Source of the DNA: a virus
Strand: one strand, 5' to 3'
Length of the DNA: 24,810 bases
IMG/VR virus record: IMGVR_UViG_3300046543_000241
Coordinates: 1-24,810 of that record
The translations under genes and the position numbers were made by a program. The notes below the pieces were generated by a model that saw nothing but the letters and a program-made list of their open reading frames with translations, ran no database searches and was not told the DNA's origin. Of this stretch, positions 22,234 to 24,810 are shown piece by piece (within the stretch, counting starts at the first letter, position 1; every line of letters begins with the position of its first letter).

Positions 22234-23232
22234 TCACTTAAAAATCTTCATTTCCAAACTTGCACTCGCCGTGCGCAAATGATCCGGCGCCCACTTCGCA
22301 TAGACACGCTCCGTGATCGCTGAATCCGCATGGCCCAACAGCGCAGCAATCTGGCTCATTGGAACACCATCCTCAGCCATCCAGACCGCAGCCGTATGGC
22401 GAAAGACATGCGGGGTGCAGCCATTGACGCCGGCCCGGCGTGCGGCCTCCGCGACGCCCTTCTTGGCCGACTTGATCGGGGCGCCGCCATGCTCGATCAC
22501 ATATTCAGTTCGCGCGCCTTCCCTGGCTGATGATAGCGCGGCCCGGGCCGTGTTGGTCATCGGGACCGTCGCCCGGCCCTTCTGGCGCATCGTCCGGTCA
22601 GGATCTCCAAGCACGATCAACCCGCGCTCAAAGTCGATCCGGTCCCATTTTAGCTCTAGCAGAGCTGTCGCCCGCGCGGCGGTCGAAATCGCCAGCACGA
22701 TAAACAAGCGCACATGCGGCGCGACAGCGGCGTTAATGACGCGCTCAGCCTCCGAGCGCGCGAGGTGGCGCTCGCACGGAGGCGGAAGTTGCGGGCGCTC
22801 GATGTGCGGCGCCTCTCGGATCATGCGGGACTTGACAGCCCACGCCAGACACACGCGAAGGTGCGCAAGTTCGGTGCAGATCGTGCCAGCCTGGCGCCCG
22901 GACGCCTTGCGGGCCTTGGCATAAGCGCGGCAATCCTTCGACGTGATCGACATAGGCTTCATCGCGCCGAACACCGGCAAGATCGCGCGCCCGCTCCATT
23001 CCATATTCTCAGCAATGCGCCGGCCCGCCCGATCCGCACGATACGCCGCCCAAATCTCGGCAATGGCCGGGTCTATGGGCTTGCCGGCGTCCGCGACGAT
23101 TTCGGCAAATTCGATTGCCGCCGCCGCTGCATCGCCAGCGTCAAGCTGGCGGCGGCTGATACGGGTTCCGCCTTCATAGGCGGCGATGCACCATCCGCCG
23201 CGCAGTCGCTGGAGTTTGTATTCGATGGGCAT
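22234..23232 (-). CDS. int: Tyrosine-type integrase
   Basis: A 332-residue phage integrase that should recombine attP with a host tRNA-Thr gene. The N-terminal part (1-60) is a basic arm-type domain (KLQRLRGGWCIAAYEGGTR), and about 65-150 is the core-binding helical domain. The catalytic domain shows R187 (in STAARATALLELKW), K218 (RQKGR), H275-x-x-R278 (HVFRHTAA), H301 (LLGHAD) and the nucleophile Y311 (ERVYAKWAP), so all active-site residues are present. Translation is helped by GGAGG just upstream of the ATG. Its first about 160 bases overlap the end of the HTH gene. Orientation places it on the side of attP away from the late genes. Confidence 0.95.
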   Translation of the reverse strand: MPIEYKLQRLRGGWCIAAYEGGTRISRRQLDAGDAAAAAIEFAEIVADAGKPIDPAIAEIWAAYRADRAGRRIAENMEWSGRAILPVFGAMKPMSITSKDCRAYAKARKASGRQAGTICTELAHLRVCLAWAVKSRMIREAPHIERPQLPPPCERHLARSEAERVINAAVAPHVRLFIVLAISTAARATALLELKWDRIDFERGLIVLGDPDRTMRQKGRATVPMTNTARAALSSAREGARTEYVIEHGGAPIKSAKKGVAEAARRAGVNGCTPHVFRHTAAVWMAEDGVPMSQIAALLGHADSAITERVYAKWAPDHLRTASASLEMKIFK

Positions 23233-23390
23233 AGCATGGCCTCCAGATCGGACGCACGGATTCTAAGCAGTTTCCCGCCCAATCGGAAAGCAGGGATTTC
23301 ACCGCGTCCGATCATAGCGCGGACATGGGCGGGCGAGCACTTGAGGGCAAGCGCCGCTTCGTCGGGCGTGTAAACCAGAGGGCGGCTCAT
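23073..23390 (-). CDS. Excisionase-family helix-turn-helix protein
   Basis: A 105-residue frame with a MerR/HTH_17-type DNA-binding domain in residues 1-57: LVYTPDEAALALKCSPAHVR, then MIGRGEIPAFRLGGKLLRIR and ASDLEAML. Such domains occur in phage excisionases next to integrases, and this position fits. The C-terminal half (after about residue 57) overlaps the integrase start in another frame, and its Ala/Arg-rich composition may simply follow from that overlap. GGAG lies 5 bases before the ATG. A role as excisionase or as directional regulator is inferred. Confidence 0.78.
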   Translation of the reverse strand: MSRPLVYTPDEAALALKCSPAHVRAMIGRGEIPAFRLGGKLLRIRASDLEAMLCPSNTNSSDCAADGASPPMKAEPVSAAASLTLAMQRRRQSNLPKSSRTPASP

Positions 23391-23617
23391 GGCGTCTCCA
23401 CCTTTTCAACGTTAACGCTAAATTCGCGTGACGTTCCGTCATCGAAAGAATTTACGCCATCCAGATAGCCGTGGATCACGACCGGGATGCGCAAATCTTC
23501 CGGGCAAAGTCCGCATGGAGGTCGCGCATCAAAATGCTTGGCGAGCGCACGGCGGCCAGATGTCACGTCGAGGATAGCGAAGCCTGACGATTTGAACTTG
23601 ATCTTGCGCTCGCTCAT
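23387..23617 (-). CDS. Small early protein, unknown (76 aa)
   Basis: A 76-residue protein, MSERKIKFKSSGFAILDVTS..., with a central CGLCPEDLRIPVVIHGYLDG and an acidic C-terminus. The two Cys two residues apart (CGLC) might bind a metal, but no second pair is visible. AAGGAAGGG lies about 9 bases upstream, and the stop overlaps the HTH start (ATGA). The VNSFDDGTSREFSVNV strand pattern suggests a small beta protein. No family recognised. Confidence 0.62.
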   Translation of the reverse strand: MSERKIKFKSSGFAILDVTSGRRALAKHFDARPPCGLCPEDLRIPVVIHGYLDGVNSFDDGTSREFSVNVEKVETP

Positions 23618-23895
23618 TCGCTCGGCCCTTCCTTGATGAGGGCGCGGATGGCGGCGGCAGAATATTCGTGGACGCCCATTTTATCGCGGCAAAGCCTGTT
23701 CGATCCGTTGGCAAACGGGTCTTTTCCTTGGCGCTCGCAATAGGCGTCGTTTTCCTCGATCTGCTTTTGCAGGCGCTCGATTTCGGCGTCATGAATGGAC
23801 GCAGCCTCGCGCAGACCCGCCTGTCTGCCGCGCTCGGTGGCGGCAGATAGGGCTTCCCGCCATTTCTCGGCCTCGATTTTTTGGTGGTCGCTCAT
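23614..23895 (-). CDS. Coiled-coil small early protein (93 aa)
   Basis: A 93-residue protein with a long charged helix (KWREALSAATERGRQAGLRE, then IHDAEIERLQKQIEEND), a Cys/Asp-containing middle and a closing HEYSAAAIRALIKEG helix. GGAAGG lies upstream at a slightly long distance. The AAAIRALI ending is a frequent feature of small phage proteins of this kind. Overlaps the next start by ATGA. No function assigned. Confidence 0.65.
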   Translation of the reverse strand: MSDHQKIEAEKWREALSAATERGRQAGLREAASIHDAEIERLQKQIEENDAYCERQGKDPFANGSNRLCRDKMGVHEYSAAAIRALIKEGPSE

Positions 23896-23898
23896 CGT

Positions 23899-24396
23899 TC
23901 ATTCACCTTCCGCGGGAGTGGAGAGAAGACCGCAAAACTGTTCTTCAATTTCAGCCGCAGCAGCCTCGATAACTCCATCGCTCTGCAGTTCTGACCCTGG
24001 AGCTAGGTGCCAGCCACAAGCGCGCATGACCGCATGGGCTTCTCCGATCAGCTTGCGGGACACGAATACCCCCTCTCCCTCGGCAGGAGTCGGGGCGGCG
24101 GGGCTGGCGGAGAACGTGGGCGACGCATCAATCATGGCGCGGTAGATTTCGACAATCTGTTTGTCATAAATCGGCTCGTCGGCCATTTCCTCGGCGGCAT
24201 CGGCAATCATTACGGCATCTGGTTCAAGCGGAACTAATTTCCAACCTGCAAGATTTGTTTGCAGGTTCGTACCCGCCACTCGCGCAGCCTCGGCAAGGGC
24301 CAATCGGGCGATTTCCGTCGAGTTAAATGACCTATCGCGCATATCAGAGATTACCAGCGCGGCCTCCACGACCATCGCATCGGTGATTTCAGTCAT
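23899..24396 (-). CDS. MTEIT-family accessory protein (165 aa)
   Basis: The start at 24396 is chosen because it has GAAGGA 8 bases upstream and begins MTEIT, as the preceding gene does; the 16-codon longer form lies within that gene. Residues 1-40 hold an N-terminal VVEAALVISDMRD helix and an ARLALAEAARVAG helix, the same two-helix outline as the MSEID proteins. A variable acidic middle follows (ADAAEEMADEPIYDKQIVEI), and a last segment, CGWHLAPGSELQSDGVIEAA. Function unknown. The first 8 bases overlap the previous stop. Confidence 0.65.
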   Translation of the reverse strand: MTEITDAMVVEAALVISDMRDRSFNSTEIARLALAEAARVAGTNLQTNLAGWKLVPLEPDAVMIADAAEEMADEPIYDKQIVEIYRAMIDASPTFSASPAAPTPAEGEGVFVSRKLIGEAHAVMRACGWHLAPGSELQSDGVIEAAAAEIEEQFCGLLSTPAEGE

Positions 24397-24583
24397 TGGT
24401 GCCGTCCTTCTGAGTAATGCGGACAACGAAACGGGCGCCGTCATCCGTGATTGCTATCAAGTTTGAGGGGCTGGCATTGTCGATAGAGGCGATCAAATAC
24501 CTCCCGGCATTTTCGGGGTCTTCGAGCTCCCGCAATGCGCGGACCACCTCGGCGCTAATATAGTCTGCGGTGATTTCAGTCAT
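24389..24583 (-). CDS. MTEIT-family short accessory protein (64 aa)
   Basis: A 64-residue protein starting at 24583, where AAGGA lies 8 bases upstream; the longer frame to 24793 is out of phase with the real gene there. It begins MTEITADYISAEVVRALREL, followed by GRYLIASIDNAS and LIAITDDGARFVVRITQKDG, a likely beta hairpin. Its end overlaps the next gene start by 8 bases, and its own start overlaps the previous stop in the same way. Function unknown. Confidence 0.62.
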   Translation of the reverse strand: MTEITADYISAEVVRALRELEDPENAGRYLIASIDNASPSNLIAITDDGARFVVRITQKDGTND

Positions 24584-24810
24584 TGGGCGCGTCCTTGGTG
24601 AGAGCGGCGCGGGTTGAGTTGTCAAGCAATCCTTGACGGCTGAGCGCGCTAGATGCGACGCAATGCGCCCATCCGGTTGTTTCGTCTTTGATGTCTTGTA
24701 GGGCGGCGAGCAACTCGTCCCGCTCGGCAATGGCCGCGTCGCGCTGCATGGTGAGGATAACGGACGCTTCAAGGGCGGCGGCTTTGTCGGCAATGGCCGC
24801 GTCGCGCTCG
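24576..24810 (-). CDS. Coiled-coil phage protein, 5' partial at window edge
   Basis: An open frame enters from the right edge (first whole codon at 24809) and ends at TGA 24578-24576. The 77 visible residues start with a heptad-rich coil containing two copies of RDAAIA 21 residues apart (ERDAAIADKAAALEAS and QRDAAIAERDELLAAL), then QDIKDETTGWAHCVAS and a TRAALTKDAPND ending. It resembles the coiled-coil plus TRAAL tail of many small phage early proteins. The start lies outside the window. Codon pattern and an 8-base overlap with the next gene support it as real. Confidence 0.65.
   Translation of the reverse strand, partial: ERDAAIADKAAALEASVILTMQRDAAIAERDELLAALQDIKDETTGWAHCVASSALSRQGLLDNSTRAALTKDAPND
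24724..24808 (-). repeat. 22-base direct repeat inside the coiled-coil gene
   Basis: An identical 22-base segment occurs at 24724-24745 and 24787-24808, 63 bases apart (21 codons, three heptads). It encodes the repeated RDAAIA coil segment. The spacing in whole heptads fits internal duplication that lengthened the coiled coil without breaking phase. Confidence 0.8.

Noticed and set aside
22313-23373. Two long + strand frames (203 and 219 codons) opposite the integrase
   Set aside because: Both mirror the integrase/HTH coding strand, whose catalytic residues are intact; the antisense products are low-complexity Arg/Ala/Ser sequence.
20688-24810. A defence island or toxin-antitoxin system among the - strand genes
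   Set aside because: The ribbon-helix-helix gene could be an antitoxin, but no adjacent gene shows a toxin motif (RelE, PIN, Fic or similar). The set looks like ordinary small phage accessory genes.

Overview
The window reads as part of the genome of a temperate siphophage (lambda/HK97-like plan) of an alphaproteobacterium, probably Rhizobiales/Hyphomicrobiales. The evidence is GC-rich coding (about 60% by eye), an HK97-type capsid, a tape measure preceded by a frameshifted tail-chaperone pair, a GTA-type three-helix holin, a GH19 endolysin, and a tyrosine integrase beside a piece of tRNA-Thr(GGT). Host assignment is inference from protein style.

Layout. (a) 2-4281, + strand: major capsid protein (5' cut by the window), a hairpin terminator, a small head protein, head-tail connectors, tail terminator, major tail protein, and the tail-assembly chaperone gene with a -1 slippery site (CCCTTTG, 3982-3988). 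(b) 4282-16758, +: tape measure, distal tail/hub proteins, then fibre and appendage proteins carrying repeats, a fibre NLSDVASAATARTNLGLG motif and a SPRY-like domain. (c) 16799-18784, +: lysis cassette (small membrane protein, GH19 endolysin with a C-terminal membrane helix, GTA-type holin, coiled-coil/membrane-anchor protein). (d) 18834-20699, +: winged-helix/metallophosphoesterase protein, two small phage proteins (one DUF6378-like) and a strong Rho-independent terminator at 20652-20683 that ends the late unit. (e) 20688-21652, - strand: four overlapping small genes, including a ribbon-helix-helix protein and two paralogues sharing their N-terminus. (f) 21653-21950: non-coding attachment-site region, with the 3' part of tRNA-Thr(GGT) as core, flanked by palindromic and direct repeats. 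(g) 21951-24810, -: a conserved small phage gene, integrase, excisionase-like HTH gene and a chain of small early/accessory genes running off the right edge.

How it works together. Regions a-d form one rightward late transcription unit for capsid, tail, host recognition and lysis. It converges at about 20.69 kb on a leftward accessory operon. Integrase, HTH protein and attachment site form the integration module. Phage genes lie on both sides of the core, so the sequence is best read as attP of an excised, circular or virion genome, or of an assembled viral contig, rather than as a prophage-host junction. Portal, protease and terminase are expected left of the window; replication and repressor genes right of it.

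The least ordinary items are the complete attP architecture, the programmed frameshift, duplicated gene starts (MSEID and MTEIT families), an 8 x 21-residue Ala-rich repeat protein, the membrane-tailed endolysin, and a 160-nt xis/int overlap.
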